This document shows positions 1 through 8,436 of a stretch of 64,000 nt of DNA, in pieces; within the stretch, counting starts at the first letter, position 1, and each line of letters starts with the position of its first letter. Source of the DNA: Patescibacteria group bacterium (lineage in GTDB: Bacteria; Patescibacteriota; Gracilibacteria; UM-FILTER-43-11); contig JAHIUN010000006.1 in assembly GCA_018817125.1 (NCBI GenBank), forward strand, positions 1 to 64,000, written 5' to 3'. The notes under the pieces are model-generated. The model was given only the letters and a program-made list of their open reading frames with translations. It was not told the origin of the DNA and did not search any database. The position numbers were made by a program, and so were the translations under genes.

Positions 1-3
1 GCC

Positions 4-3000
4 ATGGTAAAATCCAGCCTTCTGAAAGAAAACATCGGCCGAATGGAAAAAGTGCGTGCGTTAATTAGAAAAAACCCGGCGAATACAGAAATAGACCCCC
101 TGATCGCCGAAATCGGAAAATACGTGTACGGGCCTGATGCCGCAACCCCTCTCTCGCAAGATAACATCGACCGAGTGATCGAGCGTGATAAAGGGGCCCT
201 GAAACAATGGGAAGGCTTATATGAGGAGGCGCATCAATTTGCGCGCGTTAAAAAACCGACCCGCGAACAATTTGCCGACTTCATCAGTACTTTTAAAGAA
301 ACCACCTCTGCTTACGATAAAATTTATGGAGTAAACAAGGAATTTATTGAGTCGTTTGAAAAAGACATCGCGCAGGTGGATGTGACCTACAGCACACTGG
401 ATTACAACCCCGAAAGCCGATGGGATTATCTGAAGCACCTTGGGATGCGTATGGAATATGTACAGGGGCGTTATGAAGATTACATCGACTCTAAAAACAA
501 AGAAGGGGATCCGAGTATGAAAATAGAGGCATGGGATAACATGCTGGCCAGCGAAGAAGGCGTGCAAAAGCTGGTGAAATTATTTGGCTACATTCTGCCG
601 GAGACCAAACCCGGTGTAGCCCAGGGTAAAGAGGATTTTTTGAAAGTATTAGCCACCATTAAAGGGGCGAAACTGGACCCAGACCCTAAAATCCGCAATG
701 CCCAGCTCACTGCGCGGAATATTGTGAAAATGGTTCAGATCGAGATCAAACATCGCGAGACAATCGATACAGCCCGTGCGGACGGAAAAGCTGAACTGGC
801 AGCGAAATTAGAAGGAATGACTTTCGGGGATAAGATCACAGAATACGCCAAGGGCGTCATCAATATGGCTATCGGTCCGGGTCAGAGCATCGCCAATCGC
901 GCCGCGGGCGTGGCTTTACTGGTTATGTCTTACAAACTGGCAATGAAGGCGGTGAAGGGTGAAGGAAAATCCGGCAAAGCCCTGCGCCTGCTCTTTTTAG
1001 CCGGCGCCACCGAATTGGCCATTAAACATGTTACGGGTGAAGGATTATTAGACCGCGCCAAACTGACAGGTATTGCGGAATCAATGAAAGGAACTTATGA
1101 ATCGGTTCTTATTGATCGGGGACAGGCAGATATGGAAAAAAATGATGTTTCTGATGACGAACATGCCCGCGCTTTAAGTGAACTGAACAAAGTGCCCTTT
1201 ACGGAGGTAATGGCCTGGTACGAAGACACCACTCCGGACGGCCGCCCGCGGAAAGGACATGAAAAAACCAAACTGCCAAAGCAAATTGATACCTATAATA
1301 TTGTCCGGGGCACCAAATGGAAGGAGTATGATCCGGAAATGCGGGCCGCCAAAGTGGTTAAGCGGACGATTGAAAACTTTTTTGGTTATGTGGGCGGAAA
1401 GGTTGAAAAGGATGCTTATTGGGGAAAAGAAGCGCTGAAAGAACGGTGGGTTAAAGCCGTAACGGATAAAGATTATGACCTTGAAAAAGCCCAATTCACG
1501 GAAATCCAGCAAATTATTATCAATAAATTCCGTGAAAATCCAAGGGGCTTAACGTGGGAAGAGGTATTAAAAGCGGAAATGGACAGTCATGATGTGGAAC
1601 GGGTGCAGAAAGAAAGCTTGTCTGCAAAGGCTCAGGAGTGGTTTAAAGAAACCAGTAACGGCCTTATCGCCGGTTTCCGGGCGGAAATCTATCACCCTGC
1701 CAGCGAAGCCGGACGGAAATTCTATGAAAATCTGGGCACACATTACGCGCCATGGGCTAAAGACATGCTGGGCAATCTGGTAGACGCCACCACCACGAAT
1801 GTTAAAATCCTGGAGCGTCGGGTGGAAATCTGGTATGAGGCTAAAAAACCGGTGATTCTTGAATTTGTGGATGATGTATGGCAGTTGACTGTGGAGGGCT
1901 TAACTTTTCCGCTGGAAGTGCTTTACGGGGTCTCGAAATTTGCCATTCCGTGGACAACGACCAAATTACGCCAAATAAAAGAATTGGTCAGAAGTCACAA
2001 ATTAGTAACCATCCACAATAACTTGGCCTTACGGAATGTTGTAGGAAGAGAATTGCTAGATGCTAATGGCCAGATCGACCGGGCAAAACTGGATGACGAT
2101 GATGAGCTTAAAAAAAGTGAAACGTTTGGCTTTCTGGGGTATTACACCCGTCCGTTTGCCGGCGCTTTCGAAGAGGCAAACGGCAACCCGGAATCCATCG
2201 CGAACGGGGACGCCTATTTTAACGAAACACAGGATGAAAGAAGCCCGGATTACCGCATCGGCTATTTGATCACATCTGTAGACAAAAAAGCGGCAGGCGT
2301 AAAAGATACTCATTCGGTTTCAGCGGCTTATAATTTAATGGAGAAAGCGATACGCGAACAGGCCATGAAACAGTTTATAAAAAAACGCCCGGGCCTAACC
2401 AAATCACAACTGAATAAATACATGAATGCCATCCATGTCGTGGCGCAAACCGGAGGACCGGGGGAAGAAGCGCCTTCCAGATTATACGCGTTCTACCGCA
2501 TGCCTATGCCGGACAGCCATGAGTACTTTTTAAAAGAAAAAGGACGTTTTCCAGACTATTATAACGCCGCGGAGATCAAAGACCGCCTGCCGTTTATCAT
2601 CGATCCGAAAAAGAGCGTATTCGAAAATGCAAAAGAAGCTTTTGGTTTAAATCGTTACGGCACCAGAAAATTCGGCGGCTACGCCCTTTTGGCTTTCTCG
2701 CAATGGGTAAGGGCCTCTGCCTTTGTGGTAGAAAAAACCGGCGGTTTTGTACATGGTGTTTTAGATGTAATCCCTTTTGTAGACAGTAATTCCATTGCCT
2801 TTATAACACGTTTTACGGAACTGAGTCCGGCACAAAAACAATGGCTGGATGAATACATGGAAAGCGCGCGAAGCCCTAAAACAGCCATATCTCAGTTCTA
2901 TAAAAACAGAGCCAATGCGGAGGCTTATGACAAATCCTTAAAACTCTTTGAGAAAAATAAAGTTACGGGTGATTTGTATCTTGGCCATATAAGGGGAAGG

Positions 3001-3072
3001 GCTAATACAGATAATTACGATGTGGCTCCTGATGGTTGGGATGCGGAATGGCAAAGGGCTAACAGACCCTAA
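4..3072 (+). CDS. Large hypothetical protein, possibly 5'-partial
   Basis: I do not recognise this 1022-residue protein. It is mostly hydrophilic and predicted helical, rich in Lys, Glu and aromatic residues. One hydrophobic stretch at about residues 290-345 could form one or two membrane helices (VALLVMSYKLAM and LRLLFLAGATELA). No signal peptide, catalytic motif or repeat is obvious. The ATG at base 4 is only the first one visible and the frame is open to the window edge, so the true start may lie upstream. The codon usage is AT-leaning, like the genes at 5436 and 6635 and unlike the GC-rich genes between them. It heads an accessory block of unrecognised membrane or secreted proteins. A structural or scaffold role is only a guess. 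Confidence 0.8.
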   Translation: MVKSSLLKENIGRMEKVRALIRKNPANTEIDPLIAEIGKYVYGPDAATPLSQDNIDRVIERDKGALKQWEGLYEEAHQFARVKKPTREQFADFISTFKETTSAYDKIYGVNKEFIESFEKDIAQVDVTYSTLDYNPESRWDYLKHLGMRMEYVQGRYEDYIDSKNKEGDPSMKIEAWDNMLASEEGVQKLVKLFGYILPETKPGVAQGKEDFLKVLATIKGAKLDPDPKIRNAQLTARNIVKMVQIEIKHRETIDTARADGKAELAAKLEGMTFGDKITEYAKGVINMAIGPGQSIANRAAGVALLVMSYKLAMKAVKGEGKSGKALRLLFLAGATELAIKHVTGEGLLDRAKLTGIAESMKGTYESVLIDRGQADMEKNDVSDDEHARALSELNKVPFTEVMAWYEDTTPDGRPRKGHEKTKLPKQIDTYNIVRGTKWKEYDPEMRAAKVVKRTIENFFGYVGGKVEKDAYWGKEALKERWVKAVTDKDYDLEKAQFTEIQQIIINKFRENPRGLTWEEVLKAEMDSHDVERVQKESLSAKAQEWFKETSNGLIAGFRAEIYHPASEAGRKFYENLGTHYAPWAKDMLGNLVDATTTNVKILERRVEIWYEAKKPVILEFVDDVWQLTVEGLTFPLEVLYGVSKFAIPWTTTKLRQIKELVRSHKLVTIHNNLALRNVVGRELLDANGQIDRAKLDDDDELKKSETFGFLGYYTRPFAGAFEEANGNPESIANGDAYFNETQDERSPDYRIGYLITSVDKKAAGVKDTHSVSAAYNLMEKAIREQAMKQFIKKRPGLTKSQLNKYMNAIHVVAQTGGPGEEAPSRLYAFYRMPMPDSHEYFLKEKGRFPDYYNAAEIKDRLPFIIDPKKSVFENAKEAFGLNRYGTRKFGGYALLAFSQWVRASAFVVEKTGGFVHGVLDVIPFVDSNSIAFITRFTELSPAQKQWLDEYMESARSPKTAISQFYKNRANAEAYDKSLKLFEKNKVTGDLYLGHIRGRANTDNYDVAPDGWDAEWQRANRP

Positions 3073-3138
3073 TTGAATTGTGTCTTAGTTAAGCCATTTC
3101 TGGATTAATAGGGTTGTTTGTTTTAGGGCTATAGACCC

Positions 3139-3166
3139 TTGACAAATAAATTTAGAAGTATATTAT
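3139..3166 (+). promoter_or_regulatory. Candidate sigma70 promoter upstream of a short terminator
   Basis: TTGACA at 3139-3144, a 16-base spacer and TATTAT at 3161-3166. A transcript would start near 3173 and meet the hairpin at 3191-3215 after only some 20 bases, so it would give a very short RNA or an attenuated leader. Confidence 0.5.
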
Positions 3167-3190
3167 TTAATATACTTTCCATTTTCCTTC

Positions 3191-3215
3191 AGAGAGCCAT
3201 CAATTGGCTTTTTTT
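3191..3215 (+). terminator. Intrinsic terminator
   Basis: AGCCA (3195-3199) pairs with TGGCT (3205-3209) and can be extended outward by A-U and G-U pairs. A run of T follows at 3209-3215. It could end the 1022-aa gene's transcript or the short transcript from the promoter at 3139. Confidence 0.6.
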
Positions 3216-3253
3216 GTAAAAAATGACGAATAGGCTTTATCTCTGAAATACTA

Positions 3254-3282
3254 TTGACATAAAATTTAATTTATTGTAAAAT
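3254..3282 (+). promoter_or_regulatory. Consensus promoter of the 3504 gene
   Basis: TTGACA at 3254-3259, exactly 17 bases, then TAAAAT at 3277-3282. The predicted start near 3289 gives a leader of about 215 nt before the ATG at 3504, far longer than at the house-keeping genes in this window. Confidence 0.75.
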
Positions 3283-3301
3283 ATATACTCTAAATCAAAC
3301 G

Positions 3302-3314
3302 TGCTCTTTAACAA
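3302..3314 (+). promoter_or_regulatory. boxA-type antitermination element
   Basis: TGCTCTTTAACAA lies about 13 nt into the predicted transcript. It equals the boxA of E. coli rRNA leaders, the RNA site for NusB-NusE (S10). The match is seen directly; its function here is inferred. Variants occur at the same relative place before the genes at 4633, 7658, 12395 and 59822. Confidence 0.65.
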
Positions 3315-3324
3315 CTCATCAGTG

Positions 3325-3486
3325 AGGAAGGATTTGCTGTCTATTTCTTCTCCTGTGAAGGTGATAGATAGCAGATCTCTTCCTTGCTGTGTACGTTCAG
3401 AATTAAACCGGTTTAACGGTTCTATATGGTTATTCAGTAGCCAGATATAACCGTTAAACCAAAAAAACACCTCCCGTGCGGAGGTT
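3325..3486 (+). promoter_or_regulatory. Structured 5' leader with three hairpins
   Basis: Hairpin 1 is imperfect: AGGAAG..TGCT.TCTAT (3325-3344) pairs with ATAGATAGCA..CTTCCT (3364-3384). Hairpin 2 has a perfect 12-bp base, GGTTTAACGGTT (3410-3421) with AACCGTTAAACC (3449-3460), extended by six more pairs around two mismatches. Hairpin 3 is ACCTCC/GGAGGT at about 3470-3485; its 3' arm resembles a Shine-Dalgarno and lies just before the real one at 3490-3496. Together with the terminator at 3191 this fills the 3073-3503 gap; no gene is visible there. Confidence 0.6.
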
Positions 3487-3503
3487 GTGAAAGGAGTCTG
3501 ACC

Positions 3504-4376
3504 ATGCGCAAGTTTACTTTGGGAGTATCAATGCTCGTTGTGTTGTTACTGCCCAAGATTGCTTGGGCAGGCAGTTTGACTGGAACCGTAATGAAGGTAG
3601 GGAATTGGCTTTGGTCCACCCTCACCTCTCTCTTAACCCCCGCAGAGCCATGGATGTGGGCTTTCGTGGTCGGGATCTTCTGGATCCTGATTGTTACCAA
3701 GGCTATTCGTCAGTACGTCGGCCACTGGGTCACATACCTAGTCATCCCACCCTTCCAGCCTTTCGTCCTCATCCCTGTGCTTCTGTCCTACCTGCCCCTG
3801 CCCCTCCCTATCATTAGCTCTATTGCGAAGGCAGGGAAGTGGTGGCGGGATATCATGAATAAGAAACTCCCAGGGAAAAAGGACCCCTTGACCATCGGAG
3901 AACTGACAGTTGGAGCCTTGGGGTGCGCCGCCCTGGCAGGTATCTGCGGAGGCAAAGCGCTTACCGCGAAGCCATTGTGGCTGTGGGGCGTTTTTGTGCC
4001 CGCTGGTGTTATCGGCATCATCATGATGATCCTGTTCATCGCCGAGAAGGTCGGTGGGGAAAAGGCCAAGGCATGGGTCAAAAACGCGCCCAAGGGCTCT
4101 GTTATGGGTCTTTGGCGCCTTATCCGCTTTGGCAAGAAAAAGCCGGCAGAAGGCGAACAGCCCCCAGCCGCTCCAACCGCCGAAGCCGATCAGCCCACCC
4201 TGCGGGATCAGCGGAATTGGGTCAACTGCCCCACCTGCGGGCATCAGAACCCGCCCAATTACGCCATCTGCGGCAACTGCGAAACAGCATCCGCGCCAGC
4301 GACTATCTCTCAGACAATCAGTCAGCCACCTGCCAACATTGAGAAAGCCCTGGACATGCTTTGGCGAAAGCGCTGA
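3504..4376 (+). CDS. Zinc-ribbon multi-pass membrane protein with conserved C-terminal box
   Basis: A 290-residue protein of unknown function. The N-terminus is a signal peptide or first helix (residues 5-22, ending IAWAG). Further hydrophobic helices lie at about 50-68, 75-107, 135-150 and 157-180. A Pro/Ala-rich linker leads to a zinc ribbon with Cys242, Cys245, Cys256 and Cys259 (CPTCG and CGNC). It ends in NIEKALDMLWRKR. The 235-aa protein at 4633 has the same plan and a near-identical tail, so they are probably partners or distant paralogues. The start is fixed by AAAGGAG seven bases before the ATG. The gene is GC-rich at third positions and is transcribed alone between its own promoter/boxA leader and the hairpin at 4402. 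Confidence 0.85.
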   Translation: MRKFTLGVSMLVVLLLPKIAWAGSLTGTVMKVGNWLWSTLTSLLTPAEPWMWAFVVGIFWILIVTKAIRQYVGHWVTYLVIPPFQPFVLIPVLLSYLPLPLPIISSIAKAGKWWRDIMNKKLPGKKDPLTIGELTVGALGCAALAGICGGKALTAKPLWLWGVFVPAGVIGIIMMILFIAEKVGGEKAKAWVKNAPKGSVMGLWRLIRFGKKKPAEGEQPPAAPTAEADQPTLRDQRNWVNCPTCGHQNPPNYAICGNCETASAPATISQTISQPPANIEKALDMLWRKR

Positions 4377-4401
4377 TCTCAATCTGAACTGCACAACAAG
4401 C

Positions 4402-4429
4402 GGTGGCCCGAGGAAAACCTCGGGCCACC
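4402..4429 (+). terminator. Strong hairpin after the 3504 gene
   Basis: GGTGGCCCGAGG, an AAAA loop and CCTCGGGCCACC form a perfect 12-bp stem 25 bases after the stop. No U-run follows, so it may protect the mRNA 3' end or terminate weakly rather than act as a classical intrinsic terminator. Confidence 0.6.
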
Positions 4430-4457
4430 ATCAACTAACATTCTCTTTGGAAAGGTA

Positions 4458-4486
4458 TTGACAAAATATAAAAATTATTATACAAT
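4458..4486 (+). promoter_or_regulatory. Consensus promoter of the 4633 gene
   Basis: TTGACA (4458-4463), 17 bases, TACAAT (4481-4486). The start near 4493 gives a leader of about 140 nt. Confidence 0.75.
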
Positions 4487-4496
4487 TTTACTCCCC

Positions 4497-4509
4497 TGTT
4501 CTTTAAAAA
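4497..4509 (+). promoter_or_regulatory. boxA-like element
   Basis: TGTTCTTTAAAAA begins about 5 nt after the predicted transcript start. It is close to the TGTTCTTT boxA cores of rRNA operons and lies in the same position as TGCTCTTTAACAA before the 3504 gene. Confidence 0.5.
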
Positions 4510-4632
4510 ATCTAAAAATGATAACAGAGATTCTCTTGTTTTTCTCTCCCCATCGCTTCGGCGTAAAAGGGTGAAAAAGGCAGAACTTTCTCTGTTGTCC
4601 ATTCACGGAACCAGCCTTGAAAGGAGGCAGTC

Positions 4633-5340
4633 ATGAAGCGTTTCCTGAAACTGATGGCAGCGCTCGTCGCTGCCGCCCTTACTACAAACTGTGATCTATT
4701 GAAGAGTGTAGTAAAAAGCGATGAAGCGAAGTTGGTCGACCCCATAGCCCAGGCAAAAACGGAATACTTTTTCAGCCACTGGTCTGAGTACCTGGTGCCC
4801 GGCAGTTGGGCATTCCTGCTTCTCGCGCTCCTGATGTACCACTACATCAGCCTGTCCGGGAAGAAGGCACGTTCTCTAAGAAGTATGCCCTTCTGGTTCG
4901 TGGTCTCCTTGGGGCTCAGCTTGCTGCTCTTCCACTTTGTGGATGAGTCGTTGGGCTGGATGATTCCCCTGATGCTGATCCTGATGATCCGCTACCAGCC
5001 GCCAGAGCTCACCAGTCTAGCTGAGAAAAAGGGCTGGAAGGCATTCCTGACTCTCCGCTATTGGCCCAAAAAGCCACCGGAGACAAGCGCCACCCCCCCT
5101 GCACAGCCTAATGTGCCGGCAACCGCGCTTCCTACAGCAACCCTTCCGCCTGACCCCGCCTCTGCCTGTCCAAGCTGTGGAGGTTACCTGGGACCCAAGA
5201 TCTGCACCGCAGGCTGTGGCTATAGGCGGCCTACCACACCACCCGCTGGATCGGCCCCGACAACAACTTCCGCATCAGGAACGTCACCTAACAATCTGGA
5301 GTCCGCTCTAGACTTGCTATGGCGCCGCAAAAATCGCTGA
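4633..5340 (+). CDS. Membrane protein with zinc knuckle and the same C-terminal box
   Basis: A 235-residue protein of unknown function. Residues 1-20 resemble a signal peptide; Cys20 follows LTTN, a poor lipobox, so lipidation is uncertain. Hydrophobic helices lie at about 57-72, 86-101 and 107-120. A Pro/Thr/Ala linker precedes a cysteine quartet (Cys179, Cys182, Cys191, Cys195) and the tail NLESALDLLWRRKNR. The tail aligns without gaps with NIEKALDMLWRKR of the 3504 product. AAAGGAGG at 4620-4627 fixes the ATG. Like its partner, it is GC-rich, monocistronic and closed by a strong hairpin. A membrane pair that docks through the shared tail is an inference. Confidence 0.82.
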   Translation: MKRFLKLMAALVAAALTTNCDLLKSVVKSDEAKLVDPIAQAKTEYFFSHWSEYLVPGSWAFLLLALLMYHYISLSGKKARSLRSMPFWFVVSLGLSLLLFHFVDESLGWMIPLMLILMIRYQPPELTSLAEKKGWKAFLTLRYWPKKPPETSATPPAQPNVPATALPTATLPPDPASACPSCGGYLGPKICTAGCGYRRPTTPPAGSAPTTTSASGTSPNNLESALDLLWRRKNR

Positions 5341-5351
5341 ATGGACAACAA

Positions 5352-5383
5352 GGCGCGCCTCGTCGAAATCGACGAGGCGCGCC
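5352..5383 (+). terminator. Strong hairpin after the 4633 gene
   Basis: A perfect 14-bp stem, GGCGCGCCTCGTCG with CGACGAGGCGCGCC around an AAAT loop, lies 11 bases after the stop. It has no U-run and matches the hairpin at 4402 in form though not in sequence. Confidence 0.6.
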
Positions 5384-5435
5384 ACTCCCTTACTAATAAC
5401 AACCTTTAACTTTATTCACTTTATAACTCAAAACA

Positions 5436-6632
5436 ATGTCAATCTTTAGAAAAAAATCCACCAGTGAACGCCTGAAAAAGCCGTTAGCTAAACGAGTTCA
5501 GGAGCTCATCAGGCAAAAGGAAGCCGGTATTGCCAAAACCTGCGGTCTGCGTGAACGCCTGCAGAAAAAACTTCAGTCTGCAGAAAAACAGCAAACGCCG
5601 GAAAACAGGCAACCAAACGCGGGTAATATCATAGGCAGAGACACGACGGCTCCAGAACAAGCTCCGCAAACCTTTCCTGCAAAACAGCCTGTGTCGGACA
5701 ACCTTGAGCAATTTCAAGAAATTTGTAAAGAAAAGGCTGCTTTAGCTTTAATGACTATTGAAATTTTAATTGGCCTTTTCAGAAATCATATCCGTGAAAC
5801 CAATGAAAAAACGAATTTACTGAAACACCTTGGTCTTGATAAAGAAAATTTAAAAGAAATGCTAAGAGCTATTCTGAGCAAAACAGCAGCCAGAGAAATA
5901 AGCAGAAATGAAATTCGTGGTTTTATTACAAGTGAACAAATGCCTGTTGCAATTCTTTTTGAAAAAATATTCAAATTCCGGAAAGACCAAAATTATGAAG
6001 GAGCTGAAATGAGAGCCGAGCTTAAAAAGTTATCAGATGCCATGGATCCATTTGATGAATTTCTGGAATTTATTGAAACATATGCTACCCAATTAGCATT
6101 CTTCTTATACAAAATGGATATCGCTGTTAACGATAAAAATGAAAAGGTGAGCGTATATACGCAAATTGAATGGATGGAAGAGATGCGAATTTTTGAACTT
6201 CCAATGAAAAAATATGATGAAAATGATATTGAAACCATATTCAACCAAATATCACAGCAAACAGTGCAGGCAACTCGGCCAGCCGTTAATGCCGCATTGG
6301 GCAAAGAAGATGCCGGCCAAATAACCCCAGAGACTACGAACGGCCTTGAAGCTCAGCGGGCAAAGCAATATATAAGCCATTTAATCACTATTTTTAAAGA
6401 CAAGCCTGATACAGATGATTTACAGCAATTAGGATTAGACATTGATGCCGCATTCCCGGACGGGTCTCTGGGTATCGTATTACTGGCCCTTAAAAACATG
6501 CCGGAAATCGAAACCCCGGACCAATTGATGCGCGAAGCATTCGGCCTGGATGACGAACAGGAGATCGGCGACAAAATACAGGATACTTATCGCGCGCTGA
6601 AAGACCGTTTTAACCTAGATAGCTTAGCTTAA
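5436..6632 (+). CDS. Hypothetical helical cytoplasmic protein
   Basis: A 398-residue protein with no signal peptide, no membrane helix and no motif I can name. The first 60 residues are strongly basic and heptad-like (KKPLAKRVQELIRQKEAG), suggesting a short coiled coil. The remainder is predicted all-helical, with an acidic C-terminal third ending FNLDSLA. No Shine-Dalgarno precedes the ATG. Codon use is AT-rich, contrasting with the neighbours at 4633 and 7658. The next gene begins two bases after its stop, so the two are probably co-transcribed. It sits between members of the boxA gene set but has no boxA leader of its own. Confidence 0.75.
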   Translation: MSIFRKKSTSERLKKPLAKRVQELIRQKEAGIAKTCGLRERLQKKLQSAEKQQTPENRQPNAGNIIGRDTTAPEQAPQTFPAKQPVSDNLEQFQEICKEKAALALMTIEILIGLFRNHIRETNEKTNLLKHLGLDKENLKEMLRAILSKTAAREISRNEIRGFITSEQMPVAILFEKIFKFRKDQNYEGAEMRAELKKLSDAMDPFDEFLEFIETYATQLAFFLYKMDIAVNDKNEKVSVYTQIEWMEEMRIFELPMKKYDENDIETIFNQISQQTVQATRPAVNAALGKEDAGQITPETTNGLEAQRAKQYISHLITIFKDKPDTDDLQQLGLDIDAAFPDGSLGIVLLALKNMPEIETPDQLMREAFGLDDEQEIGDKIQDTYRALKDRFNLDSLA

Positions 6633-6634
6633 CC

Positions 6635-7495
6635 ATGTTTCATAACACAACCACCCTTTGGCGAAATAACGACTTTCACACTGGTTTTGTGAAAGAAAAA
6701 CGCATGCCCCGCATGGCGGCAGAAAAAGCCAAAGCCGCCTTACAGGCAAGCGGTGCAGGATTTAAGACTTTTGGGAAAGGACTGTGGAAAGGATTCAAAT
6801 TCATTACGACACCTGCACGAATGGTTTTGTGGCCTATTACAAAACCGCTTAGCCTGGGAGTAAAATACATCCCTAAACTCACGGATAAATTAAAAGTGCC
6901 GGTAAAAGCCACCCGCGAAGCCATCGGGGGAGTGTTTAAGGGGTCGATTTATGGCGGCGCAAAGGAATTAGTCAAAGCCCCTTTAGTTTTTATCAAAAAA
7001 AATATAGTTGATAATTTCAGGGATGTGCTGAAGGGGGTGTTTAAGACTCCGAAAAATATACTTAAAATACCGAAAAACATAGGTCTTGGGTTCAAAGACG
7101 GCATTTTAAAAATCCGCTCAAGAGTAAAAGAAGTGATAGGAAGCGTATTAAAGGGGCACCCGCTAAAAGCGATTGGGCATGCCGCCCTGTTGCCATTTAC
7201 AACCGCCGCTATTCCTCTGAGAACAATCAGTAAACCGATAACCGAACTGGCCAAACCGGCTGAGCCAGTAGCTAAAAATATCAAAGATGCCTATATGGCG
7301 TATCCTCATGGATTAGCTGAATCAGGAAGAAATATTAAAAAGGGTATTGACCGTACATCAAACTGCATCGAAACAGCGAAAGCAGAAGTGGTTGCTGAGC
7401 AGGGAGAAGGGGCAGAAGTAATTAATCTGGCAGAGAAAAGGGCTGAAAAAAAGAAAGATGATAAAAAGGAGGAAAGGGAAAGAGAGGCTGCTTAA
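6635..7495 (+). CDS. Hypothetical basic amphipathic protein
   Basis: A 286-residue, Lys-rich protein with repeated amphipathic or weakly hydrophobic segments (for example KTPKNILKIPKNIG and ALLPFTTAAIPLRTI). Its tail is highly charged (AEKRAEKKKDDKKEERERE). This could bind membrane, nucleic acid or a partner; there is no diagnostic motif. The ATG at 6635 is two bases after the previous stop. An in-frame ATG at 6704 (MPRMAAEKAKAAL) would give a more typical N-terminus and remains possible. It is AT-rich and probably forms an operon with the 5436 gene. Confidence 0.65.
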   Translation: MFHNTTTLWRNNDFHTGFVKEKRMPRMAAEKAKAALQASGAGFKTFGKGLWKGFKFITTPARMVLWPITKPLSLGVKYIPKLTDKLKVPVKATREAIGGVFKGSIYGGAKELVKAPLVFIKKNIVDNFRDVLKGVFKTPKNILKIPKNIGLGFKDGILKIRSRVKEVIGSVLKGHPLKAIGHAALLPFTTAAIPLRTISKPITELAKPAEPVAKNIKDAYMAYPHGLAESGRNIKKGIDRTSNCIETAKAEVVAEQGEGAEVINLAEKRAEKKKDDKKEEREREAA

Positions 7496-7502
7496 GTTTA
7501 TT

Positions 7503-7614
7503 TGTTCTTTTAAATCACAGCACACGTTCGTAGAGAGACACATGGCGAGTGTTGCACTGCTTGCTTTGAAATAAAAGACAAGGGTACTGCTCGTCAGGTA
7601 CCCTCTTTACGAAC
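7503..7614 (+). promoter_or_regulatory. boxA-like element and structured leader of the 7658 gene
   Basis: TGTTCTTTTAAA at 7503-7514 resembles boxA. Downstream, GTTCGTAGAGAG (7526-7537) can pair with CTCTTTACGAAC (7603-7614) with one G-U pair. An inner hairpin, AGGGTAC (7581-7587) with GTACCCT (7598-7604), competes for two bases. I see no good promoter just upstream, so transcription may read through from 6635. Confidence 0.4.
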
Positions 7615-7657
7615 ACGTTCTAAATCTCAGATTCCCTTCGGGGAGAAGGAGTTGATC

Positions 7658-8302
7658 ATGAACCGGAAAAGCTACATCGTGCTTTCCTTCCTTGCCATCT
7701 TTCTGATGGCGACCGCCGCCCACGCCCAGAAGAGCCCGGAGTGCATCCAGGCAAACGTGGATCTGGCCGACGGCCTGATCTCGAAAGCTCAGCGCGACGA
7801 GACCTGCGACATCAACATCAAGCAGGATGCCAAGAAGGCCGTTCAGAAATTAGAGGATGTCAAGGAGGCCCTCAAGAAGAAGTTCAAGAAAAACATCAAG
7901 AAGGGCGACCACAAGAAGCCCGCCTCCAATGAGTCCGCAAAGGTGGACACCAGCAAGTTCGTCACCAAGGAGGACTTCAAGCAATGGCTGGACGCCTTCA
8001 TCGACAAAGAGGGTGACCTCGGCAAGCTGAAGGCCCAGGTTGACCACCATCACCCGGATCCAAACCAGGCCGTCGTCCTGACGACCGCGGAGTTCGAGGC
8101 GAAACAGTCAAGCCTGATCTGGACAGTGGTCATCATCCTGTTCATCAGCCTCATCTGCTTCGGCGCCACGGCCGGTATCGCCTACTGGCTGTACAAACTG
8201 ATTAAGGAAAACCGAGAGGGTGACGATCAGCGCACCATAGACCTCGATCACCTCACGGCACTCCTGATCCAAAACGGCACCGTCGACCAAAAAGACCTGT
8301 AA
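7658..8302 (+). CDS. Secreted, C-terminally membrane-anchored protein
   Basis: A 214-residue protein of unknown function. A clear signal peptide (about residues 1-23, cleavage after AHA) is followed by a Lys-rich helical region (about 45-80), a His-containing spacer (DHHHPD) and one strong membrane helix (about 147-175). A short acidic tail follows. It is therefore probably exposed outside the membrane and anchored near its C-terminus. The ATG at 7658 is preferred over a TTG six bases earlier because GGAGAAGGAG ends six bases before it. It is GC-rich, like the genes at 3504, 4633 and 12395, and ends in a terminator. Confidence 0.82.
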   Translation: MNRKSYIVLSFLAIFLMATAAHAQKSPECIQANVDLADGLISKAQRDETCDINIKQDAKKAVQKLEDVKEALKKKFKKNIKKGDHKKPASNESAKVDTSKFVTKEDFKQWLDAFIDKEGDLGKLKAQVDHHHPDPNQAVVLTTAEFEAKQSSLIWTVVIILFISLICFGATAGIAYWLYKLIKENREGDDQRTIDLDHLTALLIQNGTVDQKDL

Positions 8303-8314
8303 GAGGGTACCAAC

Positions 8315-8353
8315 AAAGAGCGTCACCGACTTCCCTGTCGGTCGGCGCTCTTT
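8315..8353 (+). terminator. Terminator hairpin of the 7658 gene
   Basis: AAAGAGCG (8315-8322) with CGCTCTTT (8346-8353) and ACCGAC (8325-8330) with GTCGGT (8337-8342), separated by a 2x2 internal loop. The 3' arm ends in TTT. Confidence 0.7.
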
Positions 8354-8436
8354 CCATATACCAAAAAAATGAGGAAGAAGATGGCTCCTTCAAATGTGAC
8401 CCTGAATTACTAAATATCATCCTATAACCCGCAAAT

